From Sclerodactyla briareus (taxonomy: Eukaryota > Echinodermata > Holothuroidea > Dendrochirotida > Sclerodactylidae), in NCBI GenBank assembly GCA_026419785.1, contig JAODTK010005795.1, forward strand, positions 186,001 through 250,000: a stretch of DNA of 64,000 bases, in the 5' to 3' direction. Made by a program: the position numbers and the translations under genes. The notes below the pieces were generated by a model, which searched no databases, was not told the DNA's origin, and saw only the letters and a list, made by a program, of their open reading frames with translations. Shown here one piece after another: positions 13,567 through 23,249 of the stretch; within the stretch, counting starts at the first letter, position 1; every line of letters starts with the position of its first letter.

Positions 13567-14279
13567 CTAGTCAAATGCGCCCCTGGAACCAATACATTAA
13601 ATCATCCCTACGCCCCAGAATCACCGATGAATATTTTACTATTTAGGCTGAAAAAAGCATTGCGATCCTGAAATTCGCAGTGAAGCATCACTTTCAACTT
13701 ATCAGCATTGAAAATACAATACTGCTCTAATCTAAGGTCATTTGGAAATGAAATCATAATGTGAACAATGGCAACGCTGTTGCATTTCAAGCGACCTTCG
13801 GGTACCACTTGGAGCCATTGCATCAGGATCATCGGAATCATTCATATGGGCCCGATCAAGTAATTCGATTCCTGGGGAATAAAACTTCTGACCGTTCTGT
13901 CATAGCTTTCTGGAAGTCCAGCAAAATAATACCAACAACATTGCAGTTGTCAACAGCACAAGTAATACCTTCTTTACATTCTTACAAAGACTAGTCAAGT
14001 ATAAGCTGTTTTTCTGGAGCCATGTTGAGAATCACGAATCGGAATATTTATTTATATTTATCGGAATATTTAACTGTATTATCCCGAATGATTGATTCCA
14101 TCACCTTGCAAACAACATGGTTCGTTACGTCCGTCGGATATATAACTGATGAGTGATAGCCGATGGGGTTGCCAGTTGCGCTGCTTTCGTCTCCCGCCAG
14201 CTTTAGTAGGGAATATAGCTTGAGGAACATGGTGTACATCCTCTCTTGTGAAGTCCCACACCAATCAGTTATGCGGGAA

Positions 14280-15500
14280 TCATGAACGGTGACAGTGTTC
14301 TTATATGCTGTATTCGGTTTGCGAAGATGGAGCAAAACTCCATGAAGGCGAAAATCGATTCCAATGGAATGGAACGAGAACTGCATAGGTAAGATTACTA
14401 CCTGAACATACCGCGAATAAACTATATGGATTATCTTCCGCATGAAGCCAATCAACGTTTGTATACATGAGGTGCTGCATTTCTATGGCGTTCCGACATT
14501 ATTATACAGTTTTGTTTTCACATTCATACCGCATCTCGCATTCGCGGCTGTCATGAAATCTAACCTAGTACGAATGCTGATTCACGAGTGCATGGTCGGT
14601 GGAAGTGTTCTCGTATGCTGTGTTCGATTTGCAGAGATTGAGATCCCATGGGTGCAGAATGTCTTCCAAACAGAATAGAATCAGCACCGCGTTGGCAAAA
14701 TACCACGTTGATGCAGTATATCGCATATTGATTCTATGGAACATCTTCCTCATGAAGCCAGTTACCGTCCGTCTACATGAAATGCTGCATTTCTACGAGT
14801 TCGGGACCATGGTCATACAGTGATTTGATTCGCTTCTTTACCAACGTAACTATCTGTAGATATTTATGCAGTCATGCCGTATTCCGTGGAATATCATCTC
14901 AAGGCCATTAGATTAACTGCAGATGTTTTTACTCTCGTTACTCTACAAGCTTTTTGAGTACAGTATATAGATGTTCTCTCTCACTACTATTCAAAGGTAA
15001 AATACATTACCCTGCGACTCTTTCACCCTGTCCCTATCTCGGCTACCAGCAGCATGCACTGCTATGGCTGCTTGTTTCCAGGTAGCACTCACTTTCTCTC
15101 GAGGTTTCTCATTCATCGTAAGAACTTGTCGTATTTGGAATGCTCTGTCGTCTCCCCCCCCCCTTTTTGCAGTCTCAAGTCAACAAACTCTTCCACATCG
15201 TCTATCTCCCCTCTTTCTCCCTTTCCCTCCGGCTTCCGGTCTTATCCATATCGAGTCTCCTTGTATGTTCGTCTTTTACTCGTCATTTACTCAGACCTAG
15301 TAATACAAAATATGTCGTTGAATCATTCATCACCTATCACTCACTTTCACTACGGTCAGTCACGACTTGAATTGAACGAGCACAATACGTAGGTAACAAA
15401 TAGCATTTTTACCAATGCGGCATTGGTGCTGCATCACAGGAAAAGAGTTCCGTGGAATATCTTTCTCATAGAGCAATCAATGTCCGTGTACATTAGCTCA
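14280..15500. repeat. Degenerate repeat, period about 310 bp
   Basis: GTGTTCTTATATGCTGTATTCG near 14299 recurs as GTGTTCTCGTATGCTGTGTTCG near 14605. The block ending ATGAAGCCAATCAACG...CATGAGGTGCTGCATTTC near 14440 recurs near 14750 and, more weakly, near 15455. A minus-strand open frame of 135 codons at 14048-14455 overlaps it, but nothing in it resembles a known protein and it shares the repeat, so I do not call a gene. Confidence 0.55.
15054..15365 (+). mobile_element. Putative LINE 3' coding remnant, copy 1
   Basis: One frame reads FSRGFSFIVRTCRIWNALSS, resembling the 'F.PRT.RLWN.LP' motif near the C-terminus of many CR1/L2-like LINE reverse transcriptases. A segment like KSTNSS/SQVNKLF follows in a neighbouring frame, as the family motif FK..VN..L would. 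Frame changes are needed. A related copy lies about 540 bp downstream. Family assignment is inference from motif order. Confidence 0.4.
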
Positions 15501-15594
15501 TGCATTTCCGCATCATTACACTTTGAAAAAAAAATTCATTCGCTTCTATATTAACGGCAAACTGGTATCTTTTTGGACACTGATCGGCAAAGAT

Positions 15595-15935
15595 GACATG
15601 CATTACGTCGCCACTATGTACCCACCTGGTACCCGCAGCAGGCACCGCTATGCTGTTTGCATTCCGGTGGCCCCTCTCTTTTTCCCCATTCATTTGTAAG
15701 AACCTGTCGCTGTTAAAATACTCTGAGGTTCTACTGTTTCCCTTTTCACAACCTAAAAAGTCTGCTGCTTACAGCCTGTTTCCCCCCTCATTCCCACTTT
15801 CTCTCTCTTCCGGTCTTATCCATACTGATCCTCGTTGTATGTTCATCTGTTCCTCGTCATTTGCTCATTGAGAAAACACAACATGTCGTTGGAGCCATTT
15901 TTCACCCATCATTCATTCACTCTCACTACTGCCAG
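15595..15935 (+). mobile_element. Putative LINE 3' remnant, copy 2
   Basis: A diverged duplicate of 15054-15365. Both share TCCGGTCTTATCCATA, TGTATGTTC, a TCGTCATTTRCTCA block and ACATGTCGTTG-like ends. The RT-like motif is weaker here. The interval between the copies contains the third unit of the 310-bp repeat. Confidence 0.4.
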
Positions 15936-15976
15936 TTACCTCGATAGATGGACTTAGGGATTCCATCTCCGCGGGA

Positions 15977-15991
15977 GGGGGGGGGGGGGGG
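15977..15991 (+). repeat. G-run
   Basis: An almost uninterrupted run of about 14 G, just downstream (in gene orientation) of the broken transporter at 16.1-16.9 kb. Its exact length is unreliable in raw sequence. Confidence 0.9.
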
Positions 15992-16114
15992 TTGCCTCCA
16001 TATTCTCGGTCTCCTCGGAATCTAGATTACTTGCTCTGTCATAGATTCCTATACATTCAACAGTGATTAGGAAGGAACCCAAAGCGGCATACCAGTCCCA
16101 AGGTCGTCCATTTC

Positions 16115-16876
16115 GCGTGGATAGATTTCTGATGTCAGAAGTACGGATACGACTTTCACTTTGTCCACACTGAGGCTCAGGAACATAAAGAGGAAGGCAA
16201 AGGCAAATGTCGACGCTCCCCCAGTTAACAGGAGGAGGTTCTTAATCGATTCAGGAAATTGCCATCATTCGAGAACAGTGCAGAATATACTAGAAATAAC
16301 AAACTGCGCGATTAGGTGACCATCAACGTGATACTGGTATGAACGTCTTCTCCTAACCTTCGCGAGATTGTATTCGTAACTGCTATCAGAATGGCGAATA
16401 TGGAGGCAAATATATAACTGAATTTCTCATCCTGAGATTGGCTGCCTTGCTTGTGGAACACGAATGTCGGTTGCACCACGAACATCACACCTATCAAAGG
16501 TAGCAAGCAGAAAGGGACGTTGTGGCATGAAATGACCTCGTCAAAGAAAATGCATACTAGGAAAATAGCGACTAATGGGAAGCAATAAGCGATGGATATG
16601 CTATCGGCTGGGCCTATCTATCGTCATGATAGATATTATGTATACAATACTTCCGACAGAGGCACGAATTCGCTAGCAGTAAAAAGAGAACGCGGAACGA
16701 TAGTTTCAGTTCTGATCTGCGGGTTACAGTGAAAACAATCAGGGTGATGGTCCCGAGGCCGCTCATCCATGATGATACAAGAAACGGATGAGAATTGGGC
16801 AATTCTGTGTCGGCCAGAATGGTGTACGAAGAAAATAATATCGAAGCAAGAATAACGTACAAGCAACCCGAGTTAT
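16115..16876 (-). pseudogene. SLC35G-like EamA/DMT transporter, frameshifted
   Basis: Proteins of this family are polytopic solute transporters with two EamA repeats of five membrane helices each. Reading leftward, one frame gives YVILASILFSSYTIL and then VSSWMSGLGTITLIVF (16870-16700), a second gives RASVGSIVYIISIMTI (16666-16616), and a third gives IGPADSISIAYCFPLVAIF with FFDEV and PLIGVMFVVQPTFVF (16617-16435), followed by YIFASIFAILIAVTN, the start of the second EamA repeat. A further shift near 16315 leads into IAQFVISSIF, with a stop after TVLE, and then GGASTFAFAFLFMFL and VVSVLLTSE, where similarity ends near 16118. The GV...VQP.F motif and R..VG..VYI segment are typical of SLC35G1-like members. 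At least three frame changes, one in-frame stop and the missing last helix suggest a pseudogene or retrocopy; indel errors in the assembly are the alternative. The family call is fairly firm; the substrate is unknown. Confidence 0.7.
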
Positions 16877-16977
16877 CTTATAGATACATTGACGCCGTAT
16901 CCGCCTTCTCGCACATTACGGTAATCTTCACGTCATCTATACACCTAGTCTAAGCGTAGGGCAAAACGTATGGATAG

Positions 16978-17177
16978 CGAATGTTCTCCTGGGCCAGACC
17001 TTCTTCGTGGGATGCCCTTCCCTGCGACATCTTTATGTCACCAAGTGTTGACTCCTTCAAGTCTCTTGTGAAATCCCACCTTTACTCCATTTACTTCTCT
17101 TCTTAGGATTTTCTTTCTTAGCGCTCAGAGGCTCTGCATTAAGCGCTATACAAATGCTGTATTATTATTATAATTAT
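16978..17177 (+). mobile_element. 3' end of a LINE
   Basis: One frame reads LPCDIFMSPSVDSFKSLVKS, matching the 'LP..IR...S...FK..LK..L' end common to LINE reverse transcriptases. It is followed by AGCGCTATACAAATGCTGTA and an (ATT)n tail, the usual microsatellite-ended 3' terminus of such elements. Only the last 200 bp are present, as expected for a 5'-truncated insertion. The R1 repeat begins immediately after the tail. Confidence 0.65.
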
Positions 17178-17179
17178 TA

Positions 17180-17705
17180 TAATGCCCATAGCTGTATTTC
17201 TGCCAATTGGATGCGTTGAATTGGTCAAACTAAACCGAATGGGGGGGGTTTTGCTGAGGAATATATCTGCCGCACCCACCAACATCCGTCATGTTTGGTA
17301 ATATTATTCTATGGAACATTCCCCAGAGTAATCACTGCGGGAATCAGAAATCGGAGCTTTAGTTTGTCTCGCATTTTTCGGTTGGAACCCCGTATTTCTT
17401 TTGAGAAAAAGGGGATTGATTCGCTTAGTTTGAGGAAAATGATAATCTGAAAATCTTGAAATGAGATGGGAGATTTCAAACAACGGGTAAAATTGGGAAG
17501 AGGGTGCGAAATTCAAGAGACGTGTACCGTGGTGAGGAAATGTCTCGTCCCTTAACAGTGAATGCTCGTGACCTGATAACAAGCATGCAATAGGCTTCTT
17601 CCTCTCCATATCTGCGACCTAGGGACTGAATGCATGACCTAGTATACATTACCTCATTTGTACTTACAGGAATTATGCTGATAAGCATTTTGAAGTTTGC
17701 CTTCA
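17180..17705 (+). repeat. Dispersed repeat R1, copy B
   Basis: Homologous to 12635-13115, in the same orientation. It starts CCATAGCTGTATTTCTGCC directly after the ATT tail of the LINE fragment and ends at TTATGCTGATAAGC. It is slightly longer than copy A, with extra sequence around 17340-17420. Confidence 0.65.
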
Positions 17706-17799
17706 ATTGACCAATGACCTTGACTTGAAAACAGAAAAAAAAGTTCCACTTCCCCATATATGTGATCCACATACTAATTGGATACTTGCCCTCAAAAGT

Positions 17800-18770
17800 T
17801 TATTTTAGGTTTTCCTCACGTGCCTTTTGATGACGCTGAAATAACGACTCTCACCACATGCGCAAGCTCATTTCCCTTTGACTCTGCAATATAATAGATA
17901 AATGATTCATAATGATTTTTCTTCTCTCCGAGCTCAGCTTGTTTTGGTCCAGTAACGCACATTTCGTACCATTTTATTTCACCAATTGAAACTCCGACAT
18001 TGGAACTTATGGAAGGATCCCCCCTCCCCCTGTTGACGGGATCCCCCTGTTGACGAAGTCATCACACCATGGACACTTTGCACAATGCCTATGCTCTAAT
18101 TTACGAACTAGTTTATACCGTTCTTCCTCTTCATATTTGCAATCTACATAACAGATTGAACTTCCTACACCTGCTTCCCTTCTTCAACCATCGTGTGAAA
18201 ACCTTTTCGATCATTGAACTCCCATGACCTTGAACGTGCACCAATTGATGCCAAAAACAATATGGTTGACTCCATCTACCAATATGAACTTGATAGATAC
18301 ATGTTTTCTTTTGTTATATAATGGGAACAAATCCGGTTCATGTATCACACACACCCCGTAACACCGCCACCACACAAAAAACCCGGCACTGCTTGATTCT
18401 CGTCTCTGCATTGACAACATTGTAAAAAGAAGAACATGCTAATGTTTTGACATTCATCTTGTTACACAGCCTGACATGCATGTTGACAGATTGTTTCTTC
18501 ACACAGTACTCACACGGCCACAGATGAATAGGCCAGTCATAATTCCCCAGTTATATGCTGGGATTTGTTATGGCTCCAGTGTTGACAAAATGACTGAATA
18601 TTCTGATATTGGCACTTTAGTACATAATACCGGCTTTAGCCGACCGCACTTGGAGAAAGATTTGAAATTAATAACATATGCCTAATGGGGATATACTGTT
18701 ATTAGAGCAGTTTTATAGCATTTTGGGGGAAAATTTGCAACCAACAACAAGGTAGTCACGAAGGCTCAAT
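17800..18770. other. No recognisable feature
   Basis: No exon or clear repeat was recognised, apart from a short CCCCCTGTTGACG duplication near 18020-18055. Confidence 0.4.
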
Positions 18771-18784
18771 TGTCACTACAAAAC

Positions 18785-20215
18785 ATATGTGTGGGGGGGG
18801 GGTTATTGGGAGCGGAAATGGTCCGGTCAATGAAACCAGTTTCTTGACCTTCAAGCGGAAGTTGGGGCACCTTGTGGAGGGGGAAAAATCAAATGGATCA
18901 CTATTTCACCGGAGTGTCCATGCCCTAAGAACAACAGTTGTTGGTAGTGGCATTGCGGGTTGGCACAGTATGGTAAAATTCCCAAGCTCTTTATATGCCA
19001 AGTCAGATTCACTTAACAACCCAGGGGCATAGCAACCGAAGGGGGGGGGGGGGGGGGGTAGTTGGGAATCATGTATTATATGGGTGGGGGGGGGGGGAGG
19101 GGAATAGTACAGTCAATTTCCCCATCTCTTTTCTCGAAAGTGGAGCACCTGCCGAAGGCACCAGATGGTCTTCACCCTAACATATGTTATAGCCTTGGAA
19201 CCAAGTTCTCCATGAAATTACTAAATATCTCAGTATGGCTGCTTTCATCTTGATTCTGAATTCCACCTCTGTGCTGCAATGTTTCAAGCCTAAGCTGACA
19301 GACAAAATCACTCGATGACTATGGAACCTTGCTTTTGATAGGCAGGCAAACAATTCAAAACAAAAATCACTCATCGGGATGGGTCATGAAAAAGAGTGGG
19401 CAATGGTGGTTTTAATAAACCCATGTAGCTGTATTACTTTATCCAGGGACTGGGCACAAATGTGATGCACCATCAAATGCTGTCCAATTCGAGATAGGAG
19501 AGGATTTCATGCCTGGCATTCAATCTGTGGAGAGTGGTATAGTGGTGAACTTCAGATTGATTCACTGTGGGCCGTATTACGTTCGGTGCATGGCCGTTCA
19601 AGACAGGATGTATATATAACAATTGTCACGTTGTGAAAGGGGTTATATCGGGACTGCAACCGAAGAAGGCAGGGTCAGTTTCAAATGTATTCTAGCAGAA
19701 AGTGGGGGCACCTGCCAGAGAAGGCAACACCAAATTCTCACCGTAACTTGATACCCCGATGGGGGGTTGGGTGTTTTGCGGGGTGGGGGTAGGGGTTATT
19801 TGGGGGGATGGCGGGGGTGGGATAATGAAGGTCAATCTACTCGTTCCACATATGCCAGTGACAGCACCTACGGTACCCGAACAATCCAAAGGCAAGGGGA
19901 TGACAACCCGGGGCATGGGGGTGTGGGGGTGGACTTGGTGAGTAGAATAATGCAGTTAACTGCCTCGTCATTTGTATTTCCGTAGAAAGAGGGATCACCA
20001 GCAGAAGGTGGCAACAGGGAAGTTAACCCTAACATAACACGGTATTGGGCGTAGGGGGAGAAGGGGAGTATTACGGACGGCGTAGTCGTGTGGAGCCAGC
20101 TCATTATATGCCAGTTGACAGCACTTACCCTTGCAATCCAAGAAACCAGCATTCCGGTGGCGGAGAGGGGCTGTGTCGGTCGTAGGTATATGGGGGGGGG
20201 GCATATTATTTAAAC
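18785..20215 (+). repeat. G-rich tandem repeat, period about 285 bp
   Basis: Diverged copies are recognised by a GGGGCACCTGCCGAAGGCA-like block at about 18860, 19140, 19703 and 19988, each preceded or followed by long G-runs and a TATATGCCA segment. The spacings (280, 563 and 285) fit one period, with one copy decayed. G-runs of 8-14 recur at 18788, 19041, 19085, 19760-19810 and 20191. Open frames here are Gly-rich artefacts. Confidence 0.6.
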
Positions 20216-20462
20216 CGATTAAAAAAATGTCGTGTTATATTTGTGAGACATCATCTAACCGCGCTGTGCAGTTAATGTTTAATATATGAAGCAGGACATT
20301 TTACTCTGTCTATGGGGAGCATAATACAACTTGCACGGTAGGTTAGCGCAAGTGACAGGTGTGATTTATTCTTCCGTGTGGTATGCAGTTCAATGAGTAA
20401 ATAGGATTTAAAGAGATTTCCGTTAAATACCATTATTTCGTTAGAGTAGTCAGTCCCAAACG

Positions 20463-20502
20463 TGGGGGGGGTAGGACGGCGGGGGGGGGGGGGGGGTGGC
20501 GC
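20463..20502 (+). repeat. G-run pair
   Basis: Two G-tracts, the second of 14 or more, separated by TAGGACGGC. It continues the G-rich character of the preceding repeat. Confidence 0.85.
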
Positions 20503-20689
20503 GTGGTAAAAAAGACAAAGAGATGTGCACTGTATACCAAGGGTTATACAGCTCACTGATGGTAACAAATGTAATGCGTTGGTGAGTATCTCTTCGACAT
20601 TAAAAAAACATAATTATCATAGGCTTCAAAACATAGCGTGATCGTTGCTTATTCCTAAAGCTACTTCATCTCCAGTTGGGCTGTTATTC

Positions 20690-21875
20690 CCTGATGCGTA
20701 TGAGTCGGGAATGATAATACAGGACTTGCAAGTAACATACAATCCTATCATTACTAAAGAATAGGATAGATTGGAAAGCTATTCCTAAATTGAATCCCTT
20801 GAATACCTTTGATTATGATCAAGTGGTCAGAATCAAAATGGTAGTGATTGCAAGCACTACAGTTTGACGAATTATTCAGCAGGCCAATTTTGCATCTCAT
20901 ATCTTTCGGGACCTACCTACTTCGTTTAAATGGCTGAAGTTCAACAATTACTGAAGCCACCGCAAAAAAGCTGCTAGTCTTATTGATAGGTGCTCTACAA
21001 ATATTGTACTCCATAACTCCATTGTTTCATCATTGGGGACTTCTCTCCCGTCAAATCATTATGAGTCCAAGTCCACATTACCAAACCATTTGGTTTTGAT
21101 GTCTTGAGATGCTAATGCCAATTTATCGTAAGTTATTACCACTTGTACTAGTATCCGCCGTTGCGATGGGTGTTCCCAGACAAGGTGGTTATTAAACCCA
21201 TTTAAAAGAGGGTGAGAAAATGTATTGAGTGATCATCGGCCCATATCGATCTCAAGTGTCTATCAAAATTACTGGCGAGGACTCATGTTAATCGCCTCGA
21301 TGCATTCTCAATAACATTCTGAATAGTTTCAAATATGGACCTGGGGGCCAGGAACCCACTGAGTTGGCACTCACATTATGTATCTGACCAATTGTATAAT
21401 GCTATCGAAAACAAACACGATTCCATTGGAGTTTTCTTGGATTCTTCCCGAAAGCCTTGATACTATGACCAAAACATTTTACTAACAAAGCCTTCTAATT
21501 ACGGTTATCACGGGGCGTAGCTGCTTCCGGGTGTAAGGAGTTACCTGAACAGAGGGCAACAGTGCACTAGTTTGGATGGCATTGGCTCTGATAATTTAAC
21601 AATCAAATGAGACTTCACGACGCTCAATCCTAAGTCCATGACGTTTCATTAATCTATACCAAAGATTAATGGCAAAAGTCCTAAAGAACTGGAATACTTG
21701 TCTCTAGAGAACTCCGTAATGTTAGCCAAACTGGTTTTAAGGCTGAAGAGGGTTATCACTGAATCAATTGAAACCATATGGTTTTCAGTGAGACTGAACC
21801 CTTCGGAGTATGAGTATAAATGAATAGTCATTCGAGAGAGTTGAGAGCATAAATGGTTTATGCTTTAATATTGAT
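20690..21875 (+). mobile_element. LINE reverse transcriptase remnant (CR1/L2-like)
   Basis: Successive frames give the canonical order of a non-LTR RT. RPISI is followed by CLSKLLARTHVNRLDAF (21238-21310), then FKYGPGGQEPTELALT (21328-21375), QLYNAIENKHDSIGVFLD (21390-21443), the KAFDT-like palm motif (around 21450), YGYHG and SYLNRGQQCTSLDGIG (21500-21590), and a thumb-like WFKA...NHMVFSETEPFG (21735-21800). The FADD-box region and GVPQGS motif are lost. The upstream part (20690-21230) looks like the degenerate pre-RT linker. At least five frame changes make it inactive. The RT call is firm; the exact clade is inference. Confidence 0.75.
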
Positions 21876-22754
21876 CTGATGAAAAATGGTGTGATCGCTA
21901 GATATCTAGTCAGATTTCAACCAGAGAAAGCCAAAAGCTTAGGGATTCTTTGACTTTTTTGGACAACCTATAGCTAGGACCAAGGGACAAACATGGGAGA
22001 TTGCACTAGCTAATTATGGGCAACACAAACATGACAAAATTTCCCATTTATCCCAACTAATCAATAGGAATCTAACTTTGATAAGAAAGGCACAACACTG
22101 AATTCAAGATTTTCAGACTTTGACCTATGGTGACCTTGATGACCTCCGACCGGACCCAAAAACGACAGGGTTCTGTACTCATGTGGGGAACACAATACAA
22201 GTTTGGCTATCCATTCAAGTGAAGTTGAGTTATCATGTTACAAGCCAAAAATTGGGCCAAAAATAACGACTATTCACAAATTTTCATTTTTTTGACCAAA
22301 ATTCACCCCGACGGCCTGACCAAAAAACAATAGGGTTCCTGTACGCCCCATAAGGAAAGCTACACACCAAATGTCCAACATGGAATTCGACCGACCGACC
22401 CATTCTGGAATCACAAGGTTTTTCACCACTTTGACTTTGGAACCTCAGACGACCCCGGACCCGCCCCAAAACAATAGGGTTTAATGTACTAATCATGGGG
22501 GGAAAACAGGAAACACACCTACCAAGATGAAACTTGATCCATCATGGTTTGGCGAGTTATCGTGTTAACGAGCGGAAATTTGCCATATTATCAACATCTT
22601 TCACAATTTCCCAATTCTTTGCCATAGTCTGACCTCCGATTTACACCAACAACAAATTGGGTTCCTGTACTCCTCATAAGAAAGCGCATACCGAGTTTCA
22701 ATCTGATGGGACCAGGCACTCTGGACTTATCTGTTAACAAGATTTTTCAGACTT

Positions 22755-22787
22755 TGACCTCTCTTGACCTCAGATGACCTTTGACCT
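22755..22787 (-). promoter_or_regulatory. Nuclear-receptor-type half-site cluster 1
   Basis: Four TGACCT hexamers start at 22755, 22765, 22775 and 22782, giving two DR4 arrangements and one perfect DR1 (AGGTCAAAGGTCA on the minus strand). DR1 and DR4 are known binding arrangements for RXR heterodimers and HNF4/COUP-type receptors. Binding is not shown; the cluster is part of repeat T. Confidence 0.4.
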
Positions 22788-23064
22788 GACCCCAAAACAA
22801 TAGGGTTCATGTACTCATTGTGGGGAACACACATACCAAGTATGAACTCGATCCATCCAAGTGGGGTCGAGTTACCGTGTTAACAAGCTAAATCGGCCAC
22901 ATTATCAATTTTCACAATTTCCCGATTCTTTCGCGAATCCGACCCCGAAATTCACCAAAAACAATAGGGTTCCTGTACTCCCATAAGAAAGCTGCATACC
23001 GAGTTTCAACTGTTGATCGGACCAGGTATTTTGGACTTAATGTGTTAACAAGATTTTCAGACTT

Positions 23065-23097
23065 TGACCTCTCTTGACCTCAGATGACCTTTGACCT
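23065..23097 (-). promoter_or_regulatory. Nuclear-receptor-type half-site cluster 2
   Basis: Identical arrangement to the cluster at 22755, one repeat unit (310 bp) downstream: DR4, DR4 and a perfect DR1 at 23085-23097. Confidence 0.4.
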
Positions 23098-23249
23098 GAC
23101 CCCAAAACAATAGGGTTCATGTACTCATTGTGGGGAACACACATACCAAGTATGAACTTGATTCATCCAAGCGGAGTTGAGTTATCGTGTTAACAAGGCT
23201 AGGCGTCACACATACACACACACCACACACACAAACTACAGACACTGTA

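Larger units (their letters stand above)
22075..23245 (+). repeat. Tandem repeat T with TGACCT clusters
   Basis: About four units of roughly 290-310 bp. Each has GACCCCAAAACAATAGGGTT, a 'GTACTC..GTGGGGAACACACATACCAAGT' part, a 'GAGTTATCGTGTTAACAAGC' part and, in two units, the cluster TTTGACCTCTCTTGACCTCAG plus ATGACCTTTGACCT. The array ends in a CA-rich tail at 23205-23235. Related copies lie at 27.5, 36.1, 37.8 and 41.9 kb. There is no coding capacity. It looks like a dispersed non-autonomous element with internal tandem structure. Confidence 0.75.

Noticed and set aside
14048..14455. 135-codon minus-strand open frame
   Set aside because: It overlaps a degenerate 310-bp repeat and resembles no protein family.
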